Below, piece by piece: positions 20,772-29,721 of a stretch of 64,000 bases of DNA. A program made the translations under genes and the position numbers. Where the stretch lies: NCBI RefSeq assembly GCF_020166435.1, contig NZ_JAINZP010000003.1, forward strand, positions 1 through 64,000, given 5' to 3'. The notes below the pieces were generated by a model that saw nothing but the letters and a program-made list of their open reading frames with translations, made no database searches and was not told the origin of the DNA. Positions within the stretch are counted from its first letter, which is position 1; every line of letters starts with the position of its first letter. This DNA comes from Pectobacterium versatile (GTDB taxonomy: Bacteria; Pseudomonadota; Gammaproteobacteria; Enterobacterales; Enterobacteriaceae).

Positions 20772-21350
20772 TTAACGGGCGTTTTCTTTGATAAAGCTGC
20801 TTACGCTGGTGTCTTGTGCCATGTCGTTGATGACATCACCCAGCACGGTGTTAACAGCATCGGTAATTTTGTCGTTGCTGGCGGTGAAAGCACCCTGAAC
20901 GTTATAGGTTGAACGGTAGTTTTTCACCTGCTTGTTGCCGTTTGCCGCCTGAGAAATGATGGAGATATCTGCTTTGGTCGTGATGTTGTAGCGCAGGTTC
21001 CCTTCAGAGACATCGGCGTACAGGTGGTTAACCACGATCTGCAAGGCTACCGGGCCGCCAGTACCGATCATGTAACCACGTGCGGTCATTTGTTTCTCCA
21101 ACGCTTCTTGCAACAAGAAACGCAGATCGCGAGAAGGCGTCAGCGTAATCAGTTGGCCATCACGATTCACTTTCGCCAGAGCCTGATCGGCGCGCTGGTC
21201 TGCACCATTGATGCTAATCGTTACGCCCATCAGCGTCGGATCCTGAGAAGGCACGCTAATTTTGGGGGTGATGTTCAAGGTGTTGCTTTTTGCTGCACAT
21301 CCTGCAAGCAGAATGACGGCCAGAAGAGGGAAAAATAATTTTTTTAACAT
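20772..21350 (-). CDS. yajG: YajG family lipoprotein
   Basis: A 192-residue protein with signal peptide and lipobox LLAGC (Cys18), hence a predicted lipoprotein. The remainder matches E. coli YajG, a family of unknown function. It is the first gene of the yajG-ampG pair and divergent from bolA, a conserved layout. Confidence 0.92.
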   Translation of the reverse strand: MLKKLFFPLLAVILLAGCAAKSNTLNITPKISVPSQDPTLMGVTISINGADQRADQALAKVNRDGQLITLTPSRDLRFLLQEALEKQMTARGYMIGTGGPVALQIVVNHLYADVSEGNLRYNITTKADISIISQAANGNKQVKNYRSTYNVQGAFTASNDKITDAVNTVLGDVINDMAQDTSVSSFIKENAR

Positions 21351-21673
21351 TCGTATTTTCTCAGTAATGATTAGTGTGGTGAGCTGACAAATATTGTTGA
21401 TATCATATCATCGCCACAGGCAGGAAAAAGATCCGATAGCAGGTAAATTGTCCTGAAATTCATCTTTTTCACGCTTTTGACCTGGAAAAACCGTTTTTAT
21501 CACATCAAGACCGTCGATGATATATCAACCCGTAGCGTACAGCTTTCTTCTCTCGATGCTGTTTTTACGCATAACAGGTTGAAAAACGATGAGGTTATAA
21601 TGATTCGTGCATCGGTGAATGACAGTAATGTCGCGTTGATATCAAATTTTCCCCAAGCCGAAAGGGTAGCCGT
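21351..21673. other. Divergent promoter region yajG/bolA
   Basis: A 323-bp gap between divergent genes. E. coli bolA is driven by a growth-phase (gearbox, sigma-S) promoter here, but I could not recognise its elements with confidence. A TTG-initiated frame at 21477-21677 runs into the bolA start and is treated as spurious. Confidence 0.4.
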
Positions 21674-21988
21674 ATGATGCGTGAAACGATAGAAGACAAG
21701 CTGCGTGTGGGTTTTGAACCCGTTCATTTAGACGTGACTGATGAGAGTTATCGTCACAACGTACCTGCGGGAGCAGAAAGCCATTTTAAAGTTGTGCTGG
21801 TCAGCGATAAATTCACGGGCGAACGCGTGATTGGGCGACATCGTGCGGTCTATGCCGTGTTGGCTACGGAGCTGGCAGGGCCAGTGCATGCGTTAGCGCT
21901 GCATACGTATACGGCAAAAGAGTGGACCAGTTTGCAAAATGCCGTACCTTCTTCACCGCCTTGCGGTGGCGCTGGCATCCTTTCTTAA
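21674..21988 (+). CDS. bolA: BolA family morphogene/stress regulator
   Basis: A 104-residue BolA protein. The family core [19 protein letters not shown] and the C-terminal HALALHTYT are intact. BolA binds [2Fe-2S] clusters with monothiol glutaredoxin and in E. coli alters morphology and cell-wall gene expression under stress. Two consecutive ATG codons (21674, 21677) are possible starts. It precedes tig, as in E. coli. Confidence 0.95.
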   Translation: MMRETIEDKLRVGFEPVHLDVTDESYRHNVPAGAESHFKVVLVSDKFTGERVIGRHRAVYAVLATELAGPVHALALHTYTAKEWTSLQNAVPSSPPCGGAGILS

Positions 21989-22075
21989 GTCATTAATATG
22001 GCCCGTTCCTGACATATCGGGGCGGGTTACTGACAAAAGTGTGAATCCGTTGCTGTAATAGTCCGCCCGCCGTTC

Positions 22076-22104
22076 TCGACTCATCCTCTCTATATCGCTA
22101 TAAT
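22076..22104 (+). promoter_or_regulatory. tig: Candidate sigma-70 promoter for tig
   Basis: TATAAT at 22099-22104 has a 17-bp spacer from TCGACT (four of six -35 matches). The start would leave a leader of about 195 nt before tig. The rest of the 318-bp bolA-tig gap holds a GC-rich stem near 22002-22032 that may terminate bolA. Confidence 0.45.
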
Positions 22105-22306
22105 ACGCGTCTAATTTTTTCCTGAATGTATTCGGGACGCTTCTGACTACAAGGACGGGGTTGGCAATTTCCCGGTTCTGCGAGGTTGATTTGAGCTGTA
22201 CGCCTTCGGTGGCGGCAGTCTGAATAAGTGTCGCTGTCGTGAGAGTTTTTCGTCGCGAGAATAGTTTTGGGGTTGACCGATCACTGTGATTTTTTGAGGT
22301 AACAAG

Positions 22307-23611
22307 ATGCAAGTTTCAGTTGAAACAACTCAAGGTCTGGGACGTCGCGTAACGATTACCGTTGCTGCTGACATCATTGAGAGTGCGGTGAAGAGCGAGC
22401 TGGTCAACACGGCCAAAAAAGTACGTATTGACGGTTTTCGTAAAGGCAAAGTGCCGATGAATGTTGTTGCTCAGCGTTATGGTGCCTCTGTGCGTCAGGA
22501 CGTATTGGGTGACCTGATGCAGCGCAACTTTGTTGATGCGATCATCAAAGAAAAAATTAATCCGGTTGGCGCGCCTAACTACATCCCTGGCGAATATGCT
22601 GTAGGTGGCGACTTCACTTACTCTGTTGAATTTGACGTGTACCCAGAAGTCGAGCTGAAAGGTCTGGATGCAATCGAAGTTGAAAAACCGGTTGTTGAAG
22701 TCACTGATGCTGATGTTGATACCATGCTGGACACGCTGCGTAAGCAACAGGCGACTTGGAAAGAAACTGACCGCGCTGCGGCAGCGGAAGATCGTGCAAC
22801 GATCGATTTCACCGGTTCTATCGACGGTGAAGTCTTCGAAGGCGGAAAAGCGTCCGACTTCGTTCTGGCAATGGGCCAGAATCGCATGATCCCAGGCTTT
22901 GAAGATGGCATCGTTGGGCACAAAGCGGGTGAAGAATTCACTATCAACGTGAACTTCCCAGAAGATTACCACGCTGAAAACCTGAAAGGAAAAGCGGCTC
23001 AGTTCGCTATCGTCCTGAAGAAAGTTGAAGAGCGTGAGCTGCCTGAACTGACTGAAGAATTCATCAAACGTTTCGGCGTGGCTGATGGTTCTCAGGAAGG
23101 TCTGCGTGCTGAAGTTCGTAAAAATATGGAACGTGAGCTGAAAGGTGCGGTGCGTAACCGTGTTAAAACTCAGGTTCTGGACGGACTGATCAACGCCAAC
23201 GAAATCGACGTGCCAGTTGCACTGATCGATGGCGAAATCGACGTTCTGCGTCGTCAGGCTGCGCAGCGTTTTGGCGGCAACGAGAAGCAAGCGCAGGAAT
23301 TACCGCGTGAGCTGTTCGAAGAGCAAGCTAAACGCCGCGTTGTTATCGGTCTGTTGCTGGGCGAAGTCATCAGCAGCAATGAGCTGAAAGCTGACGAAGC
23401 ACGCGTTAATGCACTGATCGAAGAGATGGCTTCTGCTTACGAAGATCCGCAGGAAGTTATCGAGTTCTACAGCAAAAACAAAGAGCTGCTGAACAACATG
23501 CGTAACGTCGCACTGGAAGAGCAAGCGGTAGAAACTGTGCTTTCTAAAGCGAAAGTCGTTGAGAAATCAGTGAGTTTCAACGAACTGATGAATCAAACTA
23601 CTACGGCATAA
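22307..23611 (+). CDS. tig: Trigger factor
   Basis: A 434-residue ribosome-associated chaperone with peptidyl-prolyl isomerase activity. The ribosome-binding signature GFRKGKVP is at residues 44-51. The FKBP-like domain spans about 150-245 ([17 protein letters not shown]), and a long helical C-domain follows. It is upstream of clpP-clpX-lon, grouping nascent-chain folding with degradation. Confidence 0.98.
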   Translation: MQVSVETTQGLGRRVTITVAADIIESAVKSELVNTAKKVRIDGFRKGKVPMNVVAQRYGASVRQDVLGDLMQRNFVDAIIKEKINPVGAPNYIPGEYAVGGDFTYSVEFDVYPEVELKGLDAIEVEKPVVEVTDADVDTMLDTLRKQQATWKETDRAAAAEDRATIDFTGSIDGEVFEGGKASDFVLAMGQNRMIPGFEDGIVGHKAGEEFTINVNFPEDYHAENLKGKAAQFAIVLKKVEERELPELTEEFIKRFGVADGSQEGLRAEVRKNMERELKGAVRNRVKTQVLDGLINANEIDVPVALIDGEIDVLRRQAAQRFGGNEKQAQELPRELFEEQAKRRVVIGLLLGEVISSNELKADEARVNALIEEMASAYEDPQEVIEFYSKNKELLNNMRNVALEEQAVETVLSKAKVVEKSVSFNELMNQTTTA

Positions 23612-23660
23612 ACTTTGTTGATATCAACATCGTTTATTGTGTAGTGAGATGCTTTCTATC

Positions 23661-23690
23661 AAAGCCCGTGCCTTATGGCGCGGGCTTTTT
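23661..23690 (+). terminator. tig: tig intrinsic terminator
   Basis: AAAGCCCGTGCC, short TTAT loop, GGCGCGGGCTT and a T run, 50 bp after the tig stop. Confidence 0.9.
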
Positions 23691-23701
23691 ACTGTCAGTT
23701 T

Positions 23702-23800
23702 TAAACCACCTCCTCGGAGGTAATGCCAGTCAGTTGCTTAACTGACTGGCGTAGGGGACCCCACGTATAAATCCACCTCTTCAAGAGGTGGATTTATACG
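23702..23800. repeat. Cluster of three perfect hairpins, possible palindromic mobile-element remnant
   Basis: Three adjacent inverted repeats. 23708-23721 is ACCTCC, TC, GGAGGT. 23725-23750 is an 11-bp perfect stem starting GCCAGTCAGTT with a GCTT loop. 23764-23800 is an 18-bp perfect stem starting CGTATAAATCCACCTCTT with a single central C. GGGGACCCC-like sequence lies between the second and third. No reading frame is associated. The arrangement resembles solo ends of IS200/IS605-type elements or another palindromic repeat, which I cannot confirm. Confidence 0.5.
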
Positions 23801-24037
23801 ACAGTCTGGGTAATCGTGATTCCGCTGATGATCGCTTGATCCTTTACCTCTGGTGCTTAACGCCTTCGCTCCTGTCAGACAATACGCAAGAAATGATCGC
23901 CTGAAATTGCACTATTATTAAGTTAGGCGAAGAATTTATTAGATCAGGCAAAGAGTTAAACCACAGATTTGCTGTGTCGATGACGTGTTAATAATAAAAT
24001 AATTGGCTCTTTAATAGAGAGCGATTGATAGTGTAAG
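23801..24037. other. AT-rich DNA upstream of the clpP promoter
   Basis: No gene or clear repeat is visible. The stretch contains AT-rich tracts (TTAATAATAAAATAATTGG) that could act as an upstream promoter region. Confidence 0.35.
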
Positions 24038-24066
24038 CTTGAAATACAATGCATGTGCCCCCACTC
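24038..24066 (+). promoter_or_regulatory. clpP: Sigma-32 heat-shock promoter of clpP
   Basis: CTTGAAA at 24038-24044, a 14-bp spacer, and CCCCACTC at 24059-24066 fit the RpoH consensus CTTGAAA-N13-16-CCCCATNT. E. coli clpPX is a known RpoH target. It lies 156 bp before the clpP ATG. Confidence 0.75.
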
Positions 24067-24221
24067 ACTTAGAGGAAAAGTTGGCGCAGCAGGTAAGGAT
24101 TCTTGGTGGTATGAGTTGTTCAGCAGCGACGGGACAGGGTTCCATAGTCATCCCCCTCTATCTCTAGTAGAATTGAGCAACGCAATAAGAGTGCCGGACG
24201 CATTTTATCTAGGAGACGTGA

Positions 24222-24845
24222 ATGTCATACAGTGGCGAACAAGAAAGACAAGCACCTCATATGGCGTTAGTGCCGATGGTGGTTGAACAGACCTCGCGTG
24301 GGGAACGTTCTTACGATATCTATTCCCGTCTGCTAAAAGAACGGATAATCTTCCTGACTGGTCAGGTGGAAGATCACATGGCGAATCTGGTTGTAGCGCA
24401 GATGCTATTTCTGGAAGCCGAAAATCCAGAAAAAGATATTTATCTGTACATTAACTCTCCAGGTGGCGTTATTACTGCAGGTATGTCCATTTACGACACT
24501 ATGCAGTTTATCAAGCCGGATGTCAGTACGATCTGTATGGGGCAGGCTTGTTCAATGGGCGCATTCCTGTTAACTGCAGGTACTAAAGGCAAACGTATTT
24601 GCTTGCCTAATTCGCGTGTCATGATTCACCAGCCGTTGGGCGGTTTCCAAGGTCAGGCAACGGATATTGAAATCCATGCCAAAGAAATACTGAAAGTGAA
24701 AGCCAAAATGAATGAGCTGATGGCGAAACACACGGAACAACCTCTTGGAGTGATAGAGAGAGACACCGAGCGCGATCGTTTCCTCTCTGCCAGTGAGGCA
24801 GTAGACTACGGTTTGGTAGACTCCGTATTCACTAACCGTGGGTGA
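24222..24845 (+). CDS. clpP: ATP-dependent Clp protease proteolytic subunit
   Basis: A 207-residue serine protease forming a double heptamer with ClpX or ClpA. The triad is complete: Ser111 in ACSMGAF, His136 in MIHQPLGG and Asp185. The N-terminal ~14 residues are the probable propeptide (mature start at ALVPMVVEQ). Residue 110 is Cys where E. coli has Ala, directly before the nucleophile. clpX follows after 163 bp. Confidence 0.98.
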   Translation: MSYSGEQERQAPHMALVPMVVEQTSRGERSYDIYSRLLKERIIFLTGQVEDHMANLVVAQMLFLEAENPEKDIYLYINSPGGVITAGMSIYDTMQFIKPDVSTICMGQACSMGAFLLTAGTKGKRICLPNSRVMIHQPLGGFQGQATDIEIHAKEILKVKAKMNELMAKHTEQPLGVIERDTERDRFLSASEAVDYGLVDSVFTNRG

Positions 24846-25008
24846 TAATTCGCCATATTAGCGGTCTGGTGTAGCTAAAAATCAGTGTTCGACCGATAGT
24901 CTGTTGTGCGAGGTTATTTTACGCGTATTAGCTATAAGTATCGGCGTTCGTTGTAGCGGTATCGCTGTGGTTGGCCTGCGGGCAAAAGACGAAAAAGAGG
25001 TTTAACTC

Positions 25009-26283
25009 ATGACAGATAAGCGCAAAGACGGTTCAGGAAAGTTACTGTACTGCTCTTTTTGCGGCAAAAGCCAGCATGAAGTGCGTAAGCTGATTGCCGG
25101 GCCGTCGGTGTATATCTGCGATGAATGTGTTGACTTGTGTAACGACATTATTCGCGAAGAAATTAAGGAAGTGGCGCCCCACCGTGAGCGCAGTGCGTTG
25201 CCGACGCCACACGAAATTCGCCGCCACCTTGACGATTACGTCATCGGTCAAGAGCAGGCCAAGAAGGTATTGGCCGTTGCGGTGTATAACCACTATAAAC
25301 GCTTGCGTAATGGTGACAGCAGCAACGGGATCGAACTGGGTAAAAGTAACATCCTGCTGATCGGTCCTACGGGGAGCGGTAAAACGCTGCTGGCCGAAAC
25401 GCTGGCGCGCTTCCTGGACGTTCCGTTTACTATGGCGGATGCGACTACGCTGACTGAAGCGGGCTACGTCGGTGAAGACGTTGAGAACATCATTCAGAAG
25501 CTGTTGCAGAAGTGCGATTACGATGTGCAGAAAGCGCAGCGCGGCATTGTCTACATCGATGAAATCGACAAGATTTCTCGTAAGTCAGACAACCCATCGA
25601 TCACCCGCGATGTATCTGGTGAAGGCGTTCAGCAGGCTCTGCTGAAGCTGATCGAAGGCACTATCGCAGCGGTTCCACCGCAGGGTGGACGTAAGCATCC
25701 GCAGCAGGAGTTCTTGCAGGTTGATACCTCCAAGATCCTCTTTATCTGTGGCGGTGCGTTCGCGGGTCTGGACAAAGTGATCGAGCAGCGTACTGACACG
25801 GGACGCGGTATTGGTTTTAACGCAACAGTTAAAGGCACCGCAGATAAAGCGACAGAAGGCGAGTTGTTGGGCAAGGTTGAGCCAGGTGATTTGATTAAAT
25901 TCGGTTTGATTCCTGAGTTTATTGGTCGTCTGCCAGTCGTTGCTACGCTGAGAGAACTGAGCGAAGACGCGCTGATTCAGATTCTGCGTGAGCCGAAGAA
26001 TGCGCTGACCAAACAGTATCAGGCGTTGTTCAATCTGGAAGGCGTCGAGCTGGAATTCCGTGATGAAGCGCTGACGGCGATTGCCAAGAAAGCGATGGTG
26101 CGTAAAACCGGTGCACGTGGTCTGCGTTCTATCGTTGAAGCTGCTCTGCTGGATACCATGTATGACCTGCCATCGCTGGAAAGCGTGGATAAAGTCGTCA
26201 TTGATGAATCCGTTATTGCGGGCCAGTCCGAACCATTGCTGATCTATGGCAAACCTGAGACACAGCAGGCTTCCGGCGAATAA
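25009..26283 (+). CDS. clpX: ATP-dependent Clp protease ATPase subunit ClpX
   Basis: A 424-residue AAA+ unfoldase feeding ClpP. The N-terminal zinc-binding domain uses Cys15, Cys18, Cys37 and Cys40. Walker A GPTGSGKT lies at 120-127 and Walker B VYIDEIDK near 182-189. The IGF-type ClpP contact is seen as RGIGFNA, and the sensor-2 motif is GARGLR. Length equals E. coli ClpX. Confidence 0.98.
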   Translation: MTDKRKDGSGKLLYCSFCGKSQHEVRKLIAGPSVYICDECVDLCNDIIREEIKEVAPHRERSALPTPHEIRRHLDDYVIGQEQAKKVLAVAVYNHYKRLRNGDSSNGIELGKSNILLIGPTGSGKTLLAETLARFLDVPFTMADATTLTEAGYVGEDVENIIQKLLQKCDYDVQKAQRGIVYIDEIDKISRKSDNPSITRDVSGEGVQQALLKLIEGTIAAVPPQGGRKHPQQEFLQVDTSKILFICGGAFAGLDKVIEQRTDTGRGIGFNATVKGTADKATEGELLGKVEPGDLIKFGLIPEFIGRLPVVATLRELSEDALIQILREPKNALTKQYQALFNLEGVELEFRDEALTAIAKKAMVRKTGARGLRSIVEAALLDTMYDLPSLESVDKVVIDESVIAGQSEPLLIYGKPETQQASGE

Positions 26284-26312
26284 TTAATCAATTTGGCTGT
26301 ATCAAAAAATAA

Positions 26313-26345
26313 AAATGGGGGATTTTATCCCCCATTTGTTTTTTA
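26313..26345 (+). terminator. clpX: clpX intrinsic terminator
   Basis: AAATGGGGGAT, TTT loop, ATCCCCCATTT and an eight-base T-rich tail, 30 bp after clpX. It separates clpPX from lon. Confidence 0.9.
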
Positions 26346-26359
26346 CACGCATGCTGGTC

Positions 26360-26387
26360 GTTGAATGTGAGACATTTATCCCCATAT
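26360..26387 (+). promoter_or_regulatory. lon: Sigma-32 heat-shock promoter of lon
   Basis: GTTGAAT at 26360-26366, a 13-bp spacer and a perfect CCCCATAT at 26380-26387. The sequence around it closely matches the E. coli lon promoter as I recall it (CGTTGAATGT...CCCCATATAC). Confidence 0.85.
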
Positions 26388-26475
26388 ACTCAAATACCTA
26401 TTTGATGAAACCCGTGAAAACCGCGTTTCACGAGATTCCCATAACCTGGCGGAAACGAAACTAAGAGAGAGCTCT

Positions 26476-28857
26476 ATGAACCCTGAGCGTTCCGAACGCA
26501 TAGAAATCCCCGTATTGCCATTGCGCGATGTGGTGGTTTATCCGCACATGGTCATTCCGTTGTTTGTTGGTCGGGAGAAATCGATTCGGTGCCTTGAAGC
26601 CGCAATGGATCATGATAAGAAGATCATGCTGGTGGCACAGAAAGAAGCTTCAACGGATGAGCCAAGTATTAACGATCTTTTCTCGGTAGGGACGGTAGCC
26701 TCAATTCTTCAAATGCTGAAACTGCCGGACGGCACGGTAAAAGTGCTGGTCGAGGGGTTACAGCGTGCGCGTATTACGACGCTTTCTGACAGCGGTGAAC
26801 ATTTCGCTGCACACGCAGAATATCTTGATTCCCCAGCGATTGATGAGCGCGAGCAAGAAGTGCTCATGCGCACGGCGGTCAATCAGTTTGAGGGATACAT
26901 CAAGCTGAACAAGAAGATCCCGCCGGAAGTGCTGACATCTCTGAACAGCATTGATGATGCTGCGCGTTTGGCCGACACTATTGCTGCGCACATGCCGCTG
27001 AAATTGGCTGATAAGCAGTCTGTACTTGAAATGTTCGATATTACTGAACGTTTGGAGTATCTGATGGCGATGATGGAATCCGAAATCGACCTGTTGCAGG
27101 TAGAAAAACGGATTCGTGGCCGCGTTAAGAAGCAAATGGAAAAAAGCCAGCGTGAGTACTATCTGAATGAGCAAATGAAAGCTATTCAGAAAGAGCTGGG
27201 TGAGATGGATGACGCACCGGATGAACACGAAGCGTTAAAACGCAAGATTGAAGCGGCAAAAATGCCGAAAGACGCGCGTGAGAAAGCCGAAGCAGAATTA
27301 CAAAAGCTGAAAATGATGTCACCGATGTCAGCGGAAGCGACAGTGGTGCGCGGCTATATCGACTGGATGGTGCAGGTGCCGTGGAATGCGCGCAGCAAAG
27401 TGAAGAAAGACTTGCTGAAAGCGCAGGAAATGCTGGATATCGATCATTATGGTCTGGAGCGCGTGAAAGAACGCATCCTTGAATATCTCGCAGTACAGAG
27501 CCGTGTCAGCAAGATCAGGGGGCCGATTCTGTGTCTGGTGGGGCCGCCTGGCGTGGGTAAAACTTCGCTCGGTCAGTCTATCGCCAAAGCGACCGGACGT
27601 CAGTATGTGCGCATGGCGCTGGGTGGCGTGCGTGACGAAGCGGAAATCCGCGGGCACCGTCGTACCTATATCGGTTCAATGCCGGGCAAACTAATCCAGA
27701 AAATGGCAAAAGTTGGTGTGAAAAACCCACTATTCCTGCTGGACGAGATCGACAAAATGTCTTCTGACATGCGTGGCGATCCGGCTTCTGCCTTGCTGGA
27801 AGTGCTCGATCCTGAGCAGAACGTGGCGTTTAACGATCACTATTTGGAAGTCGACTACGATCTGTCCGATGTGATGTTTGTTGCGACGTCTAACTCCATG
27901 AACATCCCGGCACCGCTGCTTGACCGTATGGAAGTCATTCGTCTTTCCGGCTATACCGAAGACGAAAAACTGAATATCGCCAAACAGCATCTGCTGCCGA
28001 AACAGATCGAACGTAATGCGCTGAAAAATGGCGAACTGTCGGTAGAAGACAGTGCAATTGTTGGCATTATCCGTTATTACACGCGTGAAGCTGGCGTGCG
28101 TAGCCTCGAGCGTGAAATCTCCAAGCTGTGCCGTAAAGCAGTAAAAACGCTGTTGATGGATAAATCCACTAAGCATATCCAGATTTCGGGCGATAACCTT
28201 AAGGATTTCCTTGGGGTACAGCGTTTTGACTATGGCCGTGCGGACGATGAAAATCGCGTAGGGCAGGTGACCGGACTGGCCTGGACGGAAGTTGGCGGCG
28301 ATCTGCTGACGATTGAAACCGCCTGCGTGCCGGGCAAAGGTAAGCTGACTTATACCGGTTCGTTGGGTGAAGTCATGCAGGAGTCGATTCAGGCTGCGCT
28401 TACCGTGGTTCGCGCCCGTGCAGAAAAATTAGGCATCAATGCTGATTTTTACGAGAAGCGTGATATCCACGTTCACGTTCCAGAAGGTGCGACGCCAAAA
28501 GATGGTCCGAGTGCGGGTATCGCTATGTGTACCGCACTGGTTTCTTGTTTGACCGGGAATCCGGTGCGTGCCGATGTGGCGATGACGGGTGAGATTACCC
28601 TGCGTGGTCTGGTGCTGCCGATTGGTGGTCTGAAAGAGAAACTGCTGGCAGCACACCGTGGTGGAATCAAGACGGTCTTGATTCCTGATGACAACAAGCG
28701 CGATCTGGAAGATATCCCACAGAACGTGATTGCCGATCTGGAAATCCATCCGGTGAAACGTATCGAGGAAGTATTGGCGTTCGCATTGCTGAATGCGCCT
28801 TCTGGCATGCAGGTGGTCACGACGCCTAAAGCCAAGGCCAAAGCCAAGGCAAAATAG
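26476..28857 (+). CDS. lon: Endopeptidase La (Lon protease)
   Basis: A 793-residue AAA+ protease that degrades damaged and regulatory proteins. Domains: N-terminal substrate-binding LON domain (about 10-200), coiled coil (about 200-270), AAA+ with Walker A GPPGVGKT near 356-363, and C-terminal protease with Ser679 (KDGPSAG) and Lys722. It is about nine residues longer than E. coli Lon; the extra tail is a lysine-alanine repeat ([10 protein letters not shown]) after MQVVTT. A heat-shock promoter precedes it. Confidence 0.98.
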   Translation: MNPERSERIEIPVLPLRDVVVYPHMVIPLFVGREKSIRCLEAAMDHDKKIMLVAQKEASTDEPSINDLFSVGTVASILQMLKLPDGTVKVLVEGLQRARITTLSDSGEHFAAHAEYLDSPAIDEREQEVLMRTAVNQFEGYIKLNKKIPPEVLTSLNSIDDAARLADTIAAHMPLKLADKQSVLEMFDITERLEYLMAMMESEIDLLQVEKRIRGRVKKQMEKSQREYYLNEQMKAIQKELGEMDDAPDEHEALKRKIEAAKMPKDAREKAEAELQKLKMMSPMSAEATVVRGYIDWMVQVPWNARSKVKKDLLKAQEMLDIDHYGLERVKERILEYLAVQSRVSKIRGPILCLVGPPGVGKTSLGQSIAKATGRQYVRMALGGVRDEAEIRGHRRTYIGSMPGKLIQKMAKVGVKNPLFLLDEIDKMSSDMRGDPASALLEVLDPEQNVAFNDHYLEVDYDLSDVMFVATSNSMNIPAPLLDRMEVIRLSGYTEDEKLNIAKQHLLPKQIERNALKNGELSVEDSAIVGIIRYYTREAGVRSLEREISKLCRKAVKTLLMDKSTKHIQISGDNLKDFLGVQRFDYGRADDENRVGQVTGLAWTEVGGDLLTIETACVPGKGKLTYTGSLGEVMQESIQAALTVVRARAEKLGINADFYEKRDIHVHVPEGATPKDGPSAGIAMCTALVSCLTGNPVRADVAMTGEITLRGLVLPIGGLKEKLLAAHRGGIKTVLIPDDNKRDLEDIPQNVIADLEIHPVKRIEEVLAFALLNAPSGMQVVTTPKAKAKAKAK

Positions 28858-28890
28858 TGACCTGTCGCAAAAACCCTTGAGAAAATCAGG

Positions 28891-28926
28891 GCTGGTGAGT
28901 GAAATCGTGCTTGCCAGCTTTTTTTT
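28891..28926 (+). terminator. lon: Probable lon terminator
   Basis: GCTGG at 28891 can pair with CCAGC at 28914, followed by a run of eight T. The stem is short and the loop long, so confidence is moderate. Confidence 0.5.
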
Positions 28927-29054
28927 GTACCGCTAAGTTAGAGCACTGTTAGTTTTAGCCATAACTGGCTAGGCATGACAGTATTGATAATAAGTCACGT
29001 GTCGCGTCTTGGGACATTGAAGCGCGATAAGAGAATTCCAGAGGGGATGACAGA

Positions 29055-29327
29055 GTGAACAAGTCACAATTGATCGACAAAATTGCCGCAGATGCTGATA
29101 TTTCCAAAGCGGCAGCAGGGCGTGTGTTGGATGCAATTATTGGTTCCGTTACCGAATCCCTGAAAGAAGGGGATGATGTTGCGTTGGTTGGTTTTGGTAC
29201 TTTCTCAGTGCGTGAGCGTGCTGCTCGTACCGGCCGTAACCCGCAAACTGGTAAAGAAATCAGTATCCCTGCGGCGAAAGTACCAGGATTCCGTGCTGGT
29301 AAAACGCTGAAAGACGCCGTTAACTGA
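29055..29327 (+). CDS. hupB: DNA-binding protein HU-beta
   Basis: A 90-residue nucleoid protein; the HU signature [20 protein letters not shown] (residues 46-65) includes the beta-ribbon arm with Arg and the intercalating Pro. It introduces bends into DNA as a homodimer or with HU-alpha. It follows lon, as in enterobacteria, and has its own terminator. Confidence 0.98.
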   Translation: MNKSQLIDKIAADADISKAAAGRVLDAIIGSVTESLKEGDDVALVGFGTFSVRERAARTGRNPQTGKEISIPAAKVPGFRAGKTLKDAVN

Positions 29328-29410
29328 TTATTACGTCACAGGTTTGGCTGATAACCACTTTGGGCGCCAAACAATACCTGACGCAATGATATTGGTAGGG
29401 TAAGATACGA

Positions 29411-29438
29411 GGCGCATCATTTTATGATGTGCCTTTTA
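29411..29438 (+). terminator. hupB: hupB intrinsic terminator
   Basis: GGCGCATCA, TTTTA loop, TGATGTGCC (one G-U pair) then TTTTATTTATAT, 84 bp after the hupB stop. Confidence 0.7.
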
Positions 29439-29452
29439 TTTATATAGGATTT

Positions 29453-29577
29453 TACCCTAAATAATTCGAGTTGCGTGAAGGCGGCAAGAGAGGGAATCCC
29501 GATGAGCTTACTTAAGTAAGTAATTCGGGTGACTGAACGTAGCCAACGCACATGCAACTTGAAATATGGCGAGTATA
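29453..29577. repeat. ERIC element upstream of ppiD
   Basis: A compact copy of about 125 bp without insertion. The outer arms are TACCCTAAATAATTCGAG and CAACTTGAAATATGGCGAG. The core GAATCCCGATGAGCTTAC-TTAAGTAAG-TAATTCGGGTGAC is the ERIC palindrome. It serves as the reference copy for the larger versions at 41-239 and 35918-36193. It lies 145 bp before the ppiD start, between the hupB terminator and about 140 bp of unassigned DNA. Confidence 0.85.
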
Positions 29578-29721
29578 TACATACCCGACACATGGCAGAA
29601 CGTGGCGGGCAACAAGCTTAAGTGCGCCCTAGCCTTGTATTGGGCTATAGCAATCGCAAGGATGCAGGCTTCGGCCAGCGCAGGGAGTTTTATCCATTCT
29701 ACAGCGGAGTGTTGTCACATT

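Noticed and set aside
21477-21677. 66-codon TTG-started frame ending on the bolA start
   Set aside because: The overlap with the bolA ATG looks like coupling, but there is no ribosome binding site, no family match, and it fills the known divergent promoter region.
22316-23290. 324-residue open frame antisense to tig
   Set aside because: Mirror frame of trigger factor with Phe/Asn/Val-rich composition and no recognisable domain.
24053-24286. 77-residue frame overlapping the clpP start
   Set aside because: It starts within the clpP heat-shock promoter and reads clpP in another frame.
29566-29721. 52-residue N-terminal extension of ppiD
   Set aside because: The extension starts inside the ERIC element, has no homology to PpiD, and would bury the signal anchor; MMDNLRTAANN is the family start.
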